NCBI RefSeq assembly: GCF_007830175.1 | Contig: NZ_VLKH01000014.1 | Span: 50,962 to 99,323 of the forward strand | DNA length: 48,362 bases | DNA from: Sedimentibacter saalensis | GTDB taxonomy: Bacteria > Bacillota > Clostridia > Tissierellales > Sedimentibacteraceae | Direction of reading: 5' to 3' | Shown: positions 27,608 to 36,367 of the stretch, piece after piece | How the letters are laid out: each line of letters starts with the position of its first letter | Numbering within the stretch: the stretch's first letter is position 1 | Notes under the pieces: generated by a model | Told to the model about the DNA's origin: nothing | What the model saw: only the letters and a program-made list of their open reading frames with translations | Databases searched by the model: none | Program-made: the position numbers and the translations under genes

Positions 27608-29284
27608 ATGAATAAGAATTCATCAAGACTTGGAGAACTACTCATTTCAAATAATGAAATTACATTGGAGCAGCTTTGTGCTGCACTGGACGAACAAACG
27701 TCATCTCATGAAAAACTAGGCAGTATATTGATTAAAAAAGGATACATTTCTGAAGTGGATGTTTTGAGATATTTATCCTCGCAGACGGGTATCAAGACAA
27801 TTAATATGGACAGCTTGGAGGTCAATAAGGATGCAGCAAGAATTATATCTGAAAAGCTTGCAAGGAGGACTAATTCAATAGCTTTTAATTTTTATGGCGG
27901 AAAGCTCCTCGTTGCAATGATGGATCCTTTGAACATCTTTGATGTTGAAGACATAGAACTTGAGTCAGGCATGAAGGTTGAACCTTCATTTGCTTTAAAA
28001 TCACAAATCATTGAAGCCATAGATAAATTCATGAGCAGCAGAAACACTGAAATTGCAGCCAAAGAAATTATCAGCAATCTATGTGCTGAAATCGAATCAG
28101 CCGATGATAAGACAGAAGATGAATATTTAAATAATTCTCCGGTTGTGAGGCTTGTGAATTCTCTCATAGACCAGGCCCTGAAAATGGAGTCTAGTGACAT
28201 ACATATTGAACCTTTAGCAGATAAAATAAGAGTTAGGTTCAGAATTGACGGAGAACTTCATGAAACACTTGAAGTTCCTATTAAATCGCATTCTGCAATT
28301 GTTACAAGGATAAAAATAATGGCAGGAATGAACATTGCTGAAAAAAGATTGCCCCAGGATGGAAGACTTGAGATGAATGTTGACTCTATAGCTATAGACA
28401 TGAGAATTTCAGTGCTGCCTACAGTGTACGGAGAAAAGATTGTTCTTAGGATTTTAAACAGAGGCAATTTTTTAAAATCAAAATATGAGCTGGGATTTAC
28501 AAATGAAAATTTAAAAAGCGTTGATTCTATAATGGAATGCCCAAATGGTATAATTTTGATTGCAGGCCCGACGGGAAGCGGAAAAACTACAACTTTGTAT
28601 ACATATTTAAATGAATTGAACAACATAAATAAAAACATAATAACTGTTGAAGATCCTGTTGAATACAAAATTCACGGCATTAATCAGGTACAAGTAAATT
28701 CAAAAATAGGTCTTTCATTTGCCTCGGGACTCAGATCCATTTTAAGACAGGATCCGGATATTATAATGATTGGTGAAATCAGGGATGAAGAAACTGCTGA
28801 AATTGCAGTGAGAGCAGCAATAACAGGTCATCTTGTAATCAGCACTATCCACACAAATGATGCTCCTTCTGCTGTCATTAGGCTTGAAGATATGGGAATA
28901 AAGACATTTCTGGTTGCAGCTTCTCTTAGGGGAGTAATTTCACAGAGGCTTGTGAAGAAAATATGTACAAACTGCAAGGAATCATACATGTCAAACAGTT
29001 TTGAGAACAATTTGCTTGAACTTAAAGACAGTGTTGTTTTGTATAAGGGAACAGGTTGTTCCAAATGTTACAATACAGGTTACTCAGGGAGAATTGGAAT
29101 ACACGAGGTTATGAAAATAGATCAGAATATGAGAAATAAAATTTACAAAGGCGGTTCTACAGATGAACTTACGGAGGAAGCAATAAATAACGGAATGGCA
29201 ACATTAAAAGATAATTGCAGGCAGCTGGTGCTTGAAGGAATTACTTCTGTTGAGGAATATTCACAGGTGGTCTACAAACTGTGA
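27608..29284 (+). CDS. pilB: Type IV pilus assembly ATPase PilB
   Basis: The 558-residue protein is the extension ATPase of type IV pili (GspE/PilB family). An N-terminal GspE_N domain (about 1-150) includes RLGELLISNNEITLEQL and GSILIKKGYISE. The ATPase domain has SSDIHIEPL, Walker A AGPTGSGKTT near residue 319, Asp box EDPVEY, Walker B PDIIMIGEIRDEET and His box TGHLVISTIHTND. Two CxxC pairs (CTNC near 453 and CSKC near 483) form the zinc site typical of PilB/GspE and missing from PilT, so this is the extension motor. No pilT-type retraction ATPase lies in the window. Confidence 0.95.
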   Translation: MNKNSSRLGELLISNNEITLEQLCAALDEQTSSHEKLGSILIKKGYISEVDVLRYLSSQTGIKTINMDSLEVNKDAARIISEKLARRTNSIAFNFYGGKLLVAMMDPLNIFDVEDIELESGMKVEPSFALKSQIIEAIDKFMSSRNTEIAAKEIISNLCAEIESADDKTEDEYLNNSPVVRLVNSLIDQALKMESSDIHIEPLADKIRVRFRIDGELHETLEVPIKSHSAIVTRIKIMAGMNIAEKRLPQDGRLEMNVDSIAIDMRISVLPTVYGEKIVLRILNRGNFLKSKYELGFTNENLKSVDSIMECPNGIILIAGPTGSGKTTTLYTYLNELNNINKNIITVEDPVEYKIHGINQVQVNSKIGLSFASGLRSILRQDPDIIMIGEIRDEETAEIAVRAAITGHLVISTIHTNDAPSAVIRLEDMGIKTFLVAASLRGVISQRLVKKICTNCKESYMSNSFENNLLELKDSVVLYKGTGCSKCYNTGYSGRIGIHEVMKIDQNMRNKIYKGGSTDELTEEAINNGMATLKDNCRQLVLEGITSVEEYSQVVYKL

Positions 29285-29304
29285 TAAACGAACTGGAGGA
29301 AGAA

Positions 29305-30516
29305 ATGACTTTGTACAAATGCAGGGTGTTCAACAGTTCCGGAGAAAGACATTTATTAAAGGTTGATGCATTCTCTGAAGAAGACATTCTTGCTGAATTA
29401 AGAAAAAATAATTTCATAGTTACTGAGATAAAAAGTCATAAAAAATTGTCAGAGAGGGTTCATATAGCGCAAAACTCGCGAAAAATAAAACTCAAGGAAC
29501 TTTCCATGTTTTGCAGGCAGATGAATTCTATGCTCAAATCAGGAATTGCTATAGAGAAATGCATTGAAATATTAAGCATGCAGACAGAAGATAAAAATTT
29601 TTGCACAGTGCTTAAAAATATGCATAAAAAACTCCTGACAGGCAGCACATTTTCTGAAGCAGTTGACAGCAACAAAAAAGTATTCCCTGCAATGTTTCTT
29701 TCAATGGTACGTGCTGGTGAAATGAGTGGAAATATTGAACTGGTAATGGGACGGCTTGCTGTTCAATATGGAAAAGAATACAAGACTGAAAGTAAAGTGA
29801 AATCTGCAATGACATATCCAATTGTATTGGCTGTTGTTGCAACTGTTGTTGTCATATTTCTGCTTATGTATGTAATGCCAACTTTTGTTGATTTATACCA
29901 TAGCTCAGGAGTTGCTTTACCTTATGTGACAAGGATAATGCTTAAGCTCAGCATAGGGCTTCAAAATTACTGGCAGTTCGTTGCTCTTGCTTTATTAGGT
30001 ACTGTACTGGTTATTATCAGATTGATGAAAAATGAAAATGTACGATATAAAATTGACTGCTTCAAGCTTAGAATTCCGTTGTACAAAGTATTGAAGGTTA
30101 AACTGGCTGCAAGCAGGTTTTCAAGAACATTGTCAACGCTGGTTGAAAGCGGTGTGCCGCTTATTTCAGGGCTTGAGGCTGTGTCTACGATTGTTGGAAA
30201 TGAAAAAATCAAGAGACTTGTTTTGTGTGTGAGAGAGGATGTGAGAAAAGGATCCTCTCTTTCTTATTCTATTGAACAATACAACATATTTCCACCAATG
30301 GTCCATAACATGATTAAAATAGGTGAGGAATCAGGAGAACTTGAAGATGTTCTTAACAAGACTGCAGATTTTTATGATGAAGAAGTTGAAAATTCTATTC
30401 AGAAATTGGTTGCACTCATTGAGCCGGTTATGATTGTTTTGATGGCAGCAATTATTGGATTCATAATGCTGGCCATGATAACCCCAATGTTTGATATGGT
30501 CAATACAGTACAATAA
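29305..30516 (+). CDS. pilC: Type IV pilus platform protein PilC
   Basis: The 403-residue inner-membrane platform protein (GspF/PilC family) has two repeated cytoplasmic GspF domains. The first is near residues 60-185 (ELSMFCRQMNSMLKSGIAIEKCIEI, MVRAGEMSGNIELVM). The second is near 260-380 (ASRFSRTLSTLVESGVPLISGLEAV, MIKIGEESGELEDVL). Three membrane helices lie near 160-185, 215-235 and 370-395. I choose the ATG at 29305, 5 bases after GGAGG; a GTG at 29281 would overlap the pilB stop but lacks a ribosome binding site. It works with PilB to polymerise pilin. Confidence 0.93.
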   Translation: MTLYKCRVFNSSGERHLLKVDAFSEEDILAELRKNNFIVTEIKSHKKLSERVHIAQNSRKIKLKELSMFCRQMNSMLKSGIAIEKCIEILSMQTEDKNFCTVLKNMHKKLLTGSTFSEAVDSNKKVFPAMFLSMVRAGEMSGNIELVMGRLAVQYGKEYKTESKVKSAMTYPIVLAVVATVVVIFLLMYVMPTFVDLYHSSGVALPYVTRIMLKLSIGLQNYWQFVALALLGTVLVIIRLMKNENVRYKIDCFKLRIPLYKVLKVKLAASRFSRTLSTLVESGVPLISGLEAVSTIVGNEKIKRLVLCVREDVRKGSSLSYSIEQYNIFPPMVHNMIKIGEESGELEDVLNKTADFYDEEVENSIQKLVALIEPVMIVLMAAIIGFIMLAMITPMFDMVNTVQ

Positions 30517-30607
30517 TAGCTGATTTTCATAGTTGAAATTAATTTTCCTGAGAAATATGCGCGCTATTTGATTAAGGAATATTAATAATAAAATAAGGAG
30601 AGCTTTT

Positions 30608-31003
30608 ATGAAGAGAAAGAACGAAAAAGGTTTCACTCTGGTGGAATTGATTGTTGTAATGGCTGTTCTTGCGGTAATTTCTGCAATTGCAGTGCCGAGG
30701 TTCTTAGGCGTGCAGGAGGATGCAAAACTCGAAGCTGATTATGCTACAGCAGCAATGTTGGGTAAGGCAGCAGAGTTGTACTTGGTTAATGATGGGCATA
30801 CGACTACAGATTTAGACAATGCAGCTAATGGTGGTACATTAGAAAATACTTTAAAAACTACGGAAGTTAAATTTGTATCGAAAAATTTTATTGGAAAAGA
30901 AAGCACAATTACTTTTGATGAAAGCGACAGTGGAGCTGTTACTGTAAGTGCTGTTCCAATAGGTGAAGGTGCAACGGCTGTTCCGCTGTATCCAAGACCA
31001 TAA
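30608..31003 (+). CDS. Type IV prepilin (probable major pilin)
   Basis: A 131-residue type IVa-like prepilin. The short basic leader MKRKNEKG is followed by the cut site G|FTLVELIVVMAVLAVISAIAVPRFLG, with Phe at +1 and Glu at +5. The long N-terminal helix is followed by about 100 residues of globular domain (QEDAKLEADYATAAMLGKAAELYL, then a variable part). No cysteine pair is present. The layout pilB-pilC-pilin suggests the main subunit, though a GspG-like pseudopilin cannot be excluded. AAGGAGAG stands before the ATG. A cluster of intergenic repeats begins about 15 bases after the stop. Confidence 0.92.
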   Translation: MKRKNEKGFTLVELIVVMAVLAVISAIAVPRFLGVQEDAKLEADYATAAMLGKAAELYLVNDGHTTTDLDNAANGGTLENTLKTTEVKFVSKNFIGKESTITFDESDSGAVTVSAVPIGEGATAVPLYPRP

Positions 31004-31018
31004 TATTTATAAGATTAA

Positions 31019-31440
31019 CCCCGGGCGGACACTAGGTCCGCCCCTACGTGTGGTAATTGGGGAATTGCAGTGAAATTGGAGTTTCACATGGCATATGGAA
31101 TGTAATTGCAAATATTGGCGATTGGCGAACGAATTTAAAACCCCGGATTGTAGGGGAGAGTTACTGCTCTCCCGCATATAACAAATTATAATTAACCCCG
31201 GGCGGACACGAGGTCCGCCCCTACGTGTTGATAATTTAGGAATTGAATACGCACATACGTGTTGGTAATTGGGGAATTGCAGTGAAATTGGAGTTTCACA
31301 TGGCATATGGAATGTAATTGCAAATATTGGCGATTGGCGAACGAATTTAAAACCCCGGATTGTAGGGGAGAGTTACTGCTCTCCCGCATGTAACAAATTT
31401 TAATCAAAACCCGGGCGGACACGAGGTCCGCCCCTACGTG
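31019..31440. repeat. Composite repeat cluster inside the type IV pilus locus
   Basis: This gene-free stretch between the pilin and pilD holds right-type arms near 31021-31047, 31199-31224 and 31411-31436, and left-type arms near 31149-31175 and 31361-31387. A segment of 136 bases (31052-31187) is repeated almost exactly at 31264-31399, a 212-base period with about one visible difference. Recent duplication is the simplest reading. Short open frames on the minus strand here only reflect the repeats. Confidence 0.85.
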
Positions 31441-31560
31441 TTGATAATTTAGGAATTGCATACCCACCCCGACATTACGTGTTGATAATTTAGGAATTGC
31501 ATACCCGCGCCGACATTGCGTGTTGATAATTGAGGAATTGTATACCCGACATTATGTGGT
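31436..31560. repeat. 41-bp tandem repeat, about three copies
   Basis: Copies begin at 31436, 31477 and 31518. Each starts with CGTGTTGATAATTTAGGAAT or a close variant and continues with TGCATACCC and GACATT. Divergence between copies is low. The array ends 40 bases before the pilD start, so it may lie in the 5' untranslated region. Confidence 0.85.
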
Positions 31561-31599
31561 GGAAATTATGGGTAATTTAAGTGAATTTGGAGTCCCTTT

Positions 31600-32343
31600 A
31601 TGATTATGTTGGTGATGGTTTTCATTTATGGATTAGTCATAGGTTCATTTTTGAATGTGTGCATTTTCAGAATACCGGAAGGTATTTCGGTTATCAATCC
31701 CCCTTCATCATGCAGCAGCTGCGGTCACAGGCTTTACTTCAGGGATATGGTACCTGTTGTCAATTACATTGCAAACAAAGGGAGATGCAAATATTGCAAT
31801 GCTTCATATTCAGCTCAGTATCCCATAATTGAAATTTTGAATGCTCTATTATATTTAATGATTACATTGAAATACGGCTGGAGTTTTTATAGTGCTGCTT
31901 ATTGCATTTTGGTAAGTCTGATGGTAACTGTAAGTTTGATAGATATAAAATACATGATAATACCTGATAGTCTGAATGTGGTTGGTACGGTAATAGGAGT
32001 CAGCATTATTATTTATAACAGCAGTCTGATTTTGGATAAACTCATAGGAGCTGCAGTTGGTTTTTTGATTTTTTCAATGTTATCATTTTTCACTGGTGCC
32101 ATGGGCGGCGGAGACATAAAGCTCATGACAGCCCTTGGGCTTATTTTTGGAGTAAAAGGGATATTATTTATAACAGTATTTTCATTTCTCATTGGTGCCC
32201 TGGTTTGTTCTGGGTTGATAGCCTTAAAATTTAAAAGCATGAAGGATAAAATTCCTTTTGGGCCATTTATATGTATGGCTGCAGTGCTGTATATTTTTTG
32301 CGGCAATGAATTAATAAATGTTTATTTAAAATGGATTTGGTAA
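31600..32343 (+). CDS. pilD: Type IV prepilin peptidase PilD
   Basis: The 247-residue bifunctional leader peptidase and N-methylase. The N-terminal methylase part has GLVIGSFLNVCIFRIP and two CxxC pairs (CSSC near 38-41 and CKYC near 64-67) that bind zinc. The peptidase part has the catalytic aspartates in SLIDIKYMIIPDSLN and GAMGGGDIKLMTALG. About seven or eight membrane helices are expected. This is the full-length PilD class, distinct from the short TadV-like enzyme at 17241; each pilus system seems to own its peptidase. GGAG precedes the ATG. Confidence 0.93.
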   Translation: MIMLVMVFIYGLVIGSFLNVCIFRIPEGISVINPPSSCSSCGHRLYFRDMVPVVNYIANKGRCKYCNASYSAQYPIIEILNALLYLMITLKYGWSFYSAAYCILVSLMVTVSLIDIKYMIIPDSLNVVGTVIGVSIIIYNSSLILDKLIGAAVGFLIFSMLSFFTGAMGGGDIKLMTALGLIFGVKGILFITVFSFLIGALVCSGLIALKFKSMKDKIPFGPFICMAAVLYIFCGNELINVYLKWIW

Positions 32344-32360
32344 TTCAGGTGCTTTTAATA

Positions 32361-32474
32361 TGTCATTCTAGTCGCAAACAAAAGAGAGATCCTTCGTAAC
32401 GCTCAGGATGACAAAATCCAATAATTGCCATATGTATGCCAGGTTCTGTGTGAGATTATCGCTTAACTCAGGAT
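32361..32474. repeat. GTCATTCT/AGGATGAC repeat pair
   Basis: GTCATTCT at 32361 and AGGATGAC near 32404 form an inverted pair enclosing GAGATCCTTCG. A second truncated copy ends in CTCAGGATGAC near 32465-32474. This is the second repeat family of the window, between pilD and the pilM-N fusion. Confidence 0.65.
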
Positions 32475-32502
32475 GACAAAATTTGTAATTTAGGTGATAG
32501 CC

Positions 32503-33975
32503 ATGTCAAAAATAATAGCTTTTGAATTTAGCGACCATAGCATTAAATTTATTGAAGGCAGAAGAAAAGGGAAAATACTTCACATTTTCAGAAAAGCTGA
32601 AATAAATTTGCCTTACAACATTTTATCAGACGGAATACCTAAAGATTTACATGAAGTTTCAGAAGTTCTCAAGAAGATACTTGGAAATTCCGTTAAGCAT
32701 AAGAAAGCTGTGTTTCTCATTAATTCAAATTCAGTATTTATAAGAAAATTGGAACTTCCATATGTAAAGAGCAGCAAGGAAACAAGATCCATGATTAAAT
32801 TCAAACTTCAGGAGATGCAGCCATCTTATATTAATCAATATAAAATCATGTACAAAATATCGGAAATATTCATGTGTGAAGGTGTTAAAAAGGCCAGATA
32901 CACAGTATATGGCATGCCATTGAAAATGTATGAGGGATACATGGAAATCACTGAAAGGTTAAAATTGGACTTGGCAGCAATGGATATTTCATCAAATTTC
33001 ACAAATTACATTTTAAATGAAAATATAAATGGACATGTAAAAAAAGACATTGTAGCAGTAATTTATGCAGGTAAGTCAAGCATGTGTCTTAGCATAGCTT
33101 ACAATGGAATTACTGAGCTTTTCAGAATAGCAGAATATGATCATGAAGACACTTTGTTGTTAAAGTGTATTGATGAAATTCATAAATACATGAAATATTA
33201 CACTTCATTAAGCAAGGACAACAGTATTAAAAAAATATATCTGATTGGAGAATATTTAAGTGATGAATTTAAGGAAAATTTATCTGACTTAGGTATAGAA
33301 GTTGAAGTAATTGGAGAAATGCCATGTGTTCTCGAACATGGACCAGAGATAAAAGATGATTTTTACGATTATTTTAATTTGACTGCTTCATTTTATTTTG
33401 ATAAAAATCATATTGATTTCTTAACAGAAAAAAAAGAGAAAATGGAATATAGGTTTGCTGTTGGAGTAGCTGTCATGTCAGTAATTCTTATAACAGCTCT
33501 AGGGTTTTCGTATAATTTTTTGAATTATTATTTTAAGACTAGCATGTTGAAAAATGAAGCATATTCAAAGAAGGTATTTCTAAGCAATGAAGATAATATT
33601 TTATTGAACAATAAAATAGAAAGCATGAAAAAAAAGACCGTGTTTCTTGAAAATTATGTAGTAATGGCTGGTGAAGCAAAAAAGAAAACAATACTTGACA
33701 ATTTAATTAGCTCTAATCTGTTTGAAAAAATCAAAGACTGTGCTGCAAATGGCACAAAAATAAAATCTTTTTTTGCCGATGCAAATAATGTGGAAATTAA
33801 TTGTGAATCAATTTCCTTAAAAAGCATCGCATTGTTTGTAGAAAATTTGAGAAAAATTGAATTTGTAGACAATGTTAAAATGACAAATGTGGAAGTTAAA
33901 AAAGAAGGGGAAGTTTCTAAATTTACCTATGCAGTTACTTGTTATTTGAAGGGTGTTGATTATGAAGAACAATAA
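32503..33975 (+). CDS. PilM-PilN fusion protein
   Basis: The 490-residue product joins two proteins that are normally separate. Residues 1 to about 300 form an actin-like PilM domain: MSKIIAFEFSDHSIKFIEG is the phosphate-1 region, and VFIRKLELPYVKSSKE and IVAVIYAGKSSMCLSIAYNG are PilM-typical. HIDFLTEKKEKMEYRF (about 303-318) resembles the start of PilN (I-N-L-L-P-x-E-x-R). A single membrane helix (about 318-341) and an extracellular coiled-coil plus ferredoxin-like domain follow. The result mimics GspL of type II secretion. I start at ATG 32503, 5 bases after AGGTGA; the in-frame GTG at 32494 is inside that site. Confidence 0.85.
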   Translation: MSKIIAFEFSDHSIKFIEGRRKGKILHIFRKAEINLPYNILSDGIPKDLHEVSEVLKKILGNSVKHKKAVFLINSNSVFIRKLELPYVKSSKETRSMIKFKLQEMQPSYINQYKIMYKISEIFMCEGVKKARYTVYGMPLKMYEGYMEITERLKLDLAAMDISSNFTNYILNENINGHVKKDIVAVIYAGKSSMCLSIAYNGITELFRIAEYDHEDTLLLKCIDEIHKYMKYYTSLSKDNSIKKIYLIGEYLSDEFKENLSDLGIEVEVIGEMPCVLEHGPEIKDDFYDYFNLTASFYFDKNHIDFLTEKKEKMEYRFAVGVAVMSVILITALGFSYNFLNYYFKTSMLKNEAYSKKVFLSNEDNILLNNKIESMKKKTVFLENYVVMAGEAKKKTILDNLISSNLFEKIKDCAANGTKIKSFFADANNVEINCESISLKSIALFVENLRKIEFVDNVKMTNVEVKKEGEVSKFTYAVTCYLKGVDYEEQ

Positions 33976-34537
33976 ATATATTAAAATAGTAATTTTTATT
34001 GCATTGTCAATGATTTTGCTTTTCACGGCAAAAGACAATGTATCAGCAGCGTACAGTGTTTTTAGCCTGACTGATGATGAACATACCAAAATCATTGCAG
34101 ACTATGAAAATATGTGTGAAAATATAAAAAACAAAAAGATGTATGAGGAGAGGCTTAGGGACATCTGCGATGAAGCCAACAACATTAATATCATATCAAA
34201 TATCAGGCAGGAACAAATATTAACTACATTAAATGAATATCTGTCAAGCTGCTCAATTGAAGCGTCTTCGATTGATTTTTTGGAATATTCAAATTTAAAT
34301 AATATGGATGCAAAAATTTCCAAAGAAAATGAAAAAGACCGAATTGTTTCAGCTGCTGTAACCATTTCTTTTACAGCTTCTTACAATAACATGCTTAAAT
34401 TTGTTGATGAAATTCAACGCGGTAGGACCACTGTAGCAATAAGCAGTGTCAGAGTTGTGATGAATGACAATGATGAAGTTTTCGGAACAATTAAACTTGT
34501 TTTTTATGCATTGAAAATAGATGAAGATTATGAATAG
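33962..34537 (+). CDS. PilO-like pilus alignment protein
   Basis: The 191-residue protein has one N-terminal membrane helix (about 7-25) and a following coiled coil, then a small alpha/beta domain (VSAAVTISFTASYNNMLKFVDEIQR, ISSVRVVMNDNDEVFGTIKLVFYAL) with the layout of PilO/GspM. PilO pairs with PilN to link the cytoplasmic PilM ring to the outer parts of the machine. It overlaps the end of the PilM-N gene by 14 bases, so translation is coupled. AAGGGTG lies 6 bases before the ATG at 33962. Identity rests on position and fold pattern more than on strong motifs. Confidence 0.75.
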   Translation: MKNNKYIKIVIFIALSMILLFTAKDNVSAAYSVFSLTDDEHTKIIADYENMCENIKNKKMYEERLRDICDEANNINIISNIRQEQILTTLNEYLSSCSIEASSIDFLEYSNLNNMDAKISKENEKDRIVSAAVTISFTASYNNMLKFVDEIQRGRTTVAISSVRVVMNDNDEVFGTIKLVFYALKIDEDYE

Positions 34538-34928
34538 GATGAAGTTAAGGATTTCAAACAATTGTGGTATGACACTGGTTGAGTTGGTAGTGACAATGGC
34601 AGTCTTGGGCATATTGATTGCACCTGTTATGTCAATGTTTGTATTTTCAGCTAAAATAAACAATACTGCCAGCAATGAGTATAAAGCTTCCATGCTTGCA
34701 CAGTCATACATGGAGGAAATTAAAGCAATGAGGGAAATTGATACACAAAAATATTCTTATAATTCCAGCACAGGAAAGTATGAATGTCTCGTGCCGGAAA
34801 CAGAAAGCAGATATGGAGCTGATATAACAATAGAAGCAGGGGAAGGAATAGTTTATACAATAAAAATTTCAATCATACAAGGCGCCCAAGAGATAAAAAT
34901 CCTTGAAGGAAGCAAAATTTTTTATTGA
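34521..34928 (+). CDS. Minor prepilin (GspI/PilV-like)
   Basis: The 135-residue prepilin has a leader ending in NNCG and then the cut site G|MTLVELVVTMAVLGILIAPVMSMF, with Glu at +5 and Met instead of Phe at +1, as in GspI and PilV proteins. The continuation SNEYKASMLAQSYMEEIKAMRE resembles the GspI/PilV consensus (A-x-x-L-A-q-x-x-l-E). It overlaps the PilO-like gene by 17 bases. The ribosome binding site is weak, so starts at 34530 or 34539 remain possible. It probably belongs to a priming tip complex with the three minor pilins downstream. Confidence 0.82.
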   Translation: MKIMNRMKLRISNNCGMTLVELVVTMAVLGILIAPVMSMFVFSAKINNTASNEYKASMLAQSYMEEIKAMREIDTQKYSYNSSTGKYECLVPETESRYGADITIEAGEGIVYTIKISIIQGAQEIKILEGSKIFY

Positions 34929-34985
34929 TACTTCTCTAATGTAGTATGACAGAAAGGAATATTAGAAATATTTCGGAGAATAAGT

Positions 34986-35534
34986 ATGAACAATAAGGGT
35001 TCCACAATGGTGCTTCTTGTTATTGCTATGTCTGTAATAATTGCGCTTGGCGTTTCGATTTTAAATATAGCAATGATGCAGTACAACATTAGAAATTACA
35101 GCATGGAAGCAAAACAGGCATTTTATAAGGCAGAAGACGGTCTTAATGAAGCTTTTTCAGACGTCTATATTTTAATTGATGAAGCAGCTTCCAGAGCAAT
35201 TGATGAAGCAAAAGAATATTTAAATTTGTATCCCCTTGATGAAGGTGGGGCAGAAAGTATTTTTTGTGCTGAGTTTAAAAATTATATAACTGTCAATTTT
35301 AAAAATAGAGCTGAAAATAATTCTAATCCAAAGGTTAAAATTGCAGAACAAAATTTAATTTTTTCCGGAAACAGTCTCAGAGCACATCTAATATCAATCT
35401 ACCGCACAGATAAAATAGAAAAACATGTTGAAGCTGACATAGTAGTCTTGGTACCTTCCTATTCAGATGTGAAAAACAATATCTTTGATGCTGCAGATTG
35501 TATTATGTATGATAATTGGATTAATGTAAATTAA
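34986..35534 (+). CDS. Minor pilin, PilX/GspK-like, lacking Glu at +5
   Basis: The 182-residue protein starts MNNKG followed by STMVLLVIAMSVIIALGVSILNIAMM, a pilin-type cut site and N-terminal helix. The residue at +5 is Leu, not the Glu found in all other pilins of this locus. The helix continues QYNIRNYSMEAKQAFYKAEDGLNEAF, matching the PilX N-terminal pattern (A-f-y-x-A-E-a-G). Lack of Glu5 is a known trait of GspK, the tip pseudopilin that needs no intermolecular salt bridge. I infer that this is the tip subunit. It is shorter than typical GspK. Confidence 0.75.
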   Translation: MNNKGSTMVLLVIAMSVIIALGVSILNIAMMQYNIRNYSMEAKQAFYKAEDGLNEAFSDVYILIDEAASRAIDEAKEYLNLYPLDEGGAESIFCAEFKNYITVNFKNRAENNSNPKVKIAEQNLIFSGNSLRAHLISIYRTDKIEKHVEADIVVLVPSYSDVKNNIFDAADCIMYDNWINVN

Positions 35535-35570
35535 ATGATAAAATTCAGGTTGCTGACCATGAACTTTTGA

Positions 35571-35626
35571 CATTGTCACTCTGAGGAATAAAGATGAGAT
35601 CCTTCACTATCGTTCAGGATGACAGC
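35571..35626. repeat. Hairpin-type GTCACTCTGAGG/AGGATGAC repeat
   Basis: GTCACTCTGAGG (from 35573) is followed by GATGAGATCCTTC and closes with TTCAGGATGAC (to 35624). The two ends are inverted copies and enclose a GATGAGATCC core. It lies between two minor pilin genes. Confidence 0.65.
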
Positions 35627-35679
35627 GTCGGGGTAGTCTGTAATCAAGCACCTTTGTATGATATTGAGAGAGGTGGACT

Positions 35680-36360
35680 ATGTTAAAAAACAAAAAAGGT
35701 TTTACCCTCATAGAACTGCTGGTAGCTCTTGGACTTAGTACCTTGGTTACTTCATTGGTAGTAACTTTTTTTGTTGTAAACATAAAAACATACAAAGAAT
35801 TAAATGATGAGGCAGAGCTGCAATTTCAGGCACAATATATATTGAATTTCATGTCTGACAAAATAATGGAATCTGAAGGCATTTCATTAATGAGAAATTC
35901 ACTGGACTACTATTCCATGACATCAGTCAGGGCATCAGGATTAAAGCTTCCTGCTGATAAAATATCATTTAGATTTGGTGATGGGGAAAGTGAAAACTAT
36001 GTGTTTCATATTGTAAACAAAAATATTCGTTATGGCATTGGAAATAAAGACTTAAATCCTTCTGTGGAGCTTGGCAATTATGTTAAAGCAATGCACATAT
36101 CATTATTGAAAAACAATAGTTTAATAAATGTCAAGGTTTTTAAAATCACTCTGCTTCTTGAAAAAGGAAATCAGTCATTTGAAGCAGAGCAAGTTGTAAG
36201 TTTCAGGAATAACAATTTTGCAGATAGTGAGTTTTGCAAATTTTTAACAGATTGCTCAGCTCATTGTAATTATATTAAAAAAATAAATAGTCATTGCAAT
36301 AAAATAAATACATTGACAAATACTGAATTAATTTATAAAATAAGCTATGGTATATTTTAG
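35680..36360 (+). CDS. Minor prepilin (GspJ/PilW-like)
   Basis: The 226-residue prepilin has leader MLKNKKG and cut site G|FTLIELLVALGLSTLVTSLVVTFF with Glu at +5. The following segment ELNDEAELQFQAQYILNFMSDKIMESEG resembles the GspJ/PilW pattern in which a long helix leads into a beta-rich domain. The C-terminal 35 residues (from about 190) are unusual, with several Cys and His (CKFLTDCSAHCNYIKK), and could bind metal or form disulfides. The start is set by AGGTGGACTATG, an arrangement also used by the next gene. Confidence 0.82.
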   Translation: MLKNKKGFTLIELLVALGLSTLVTSLVVTFFVVNIKTYKELNDEAELQFQAQYILNFMSDKIMESEGISLMRNSLDYYSMTSVRASGLKLPADKISFRFGDGESENYVFHIVNKNIRYGIGNKDLNPSVELGNYVKAMHISLLKNNSLINVKVFKITLLLEKGNQSFEAEQVVSFRNNNFADSEFCKFLTDCSAHCNYIKKINSHCNKINTLTNTELIYKISYGIF

Positions 36361-36367
36361 GTGGACT

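Noticed and set aside
31007..31467. Minus-strand open frames of 91 and 99 residues between the pilin and pilD
   Set aside because: Both translate the duplicated intergenic repeat, share the same protein stretches because of it, and have no ribosome binding site.
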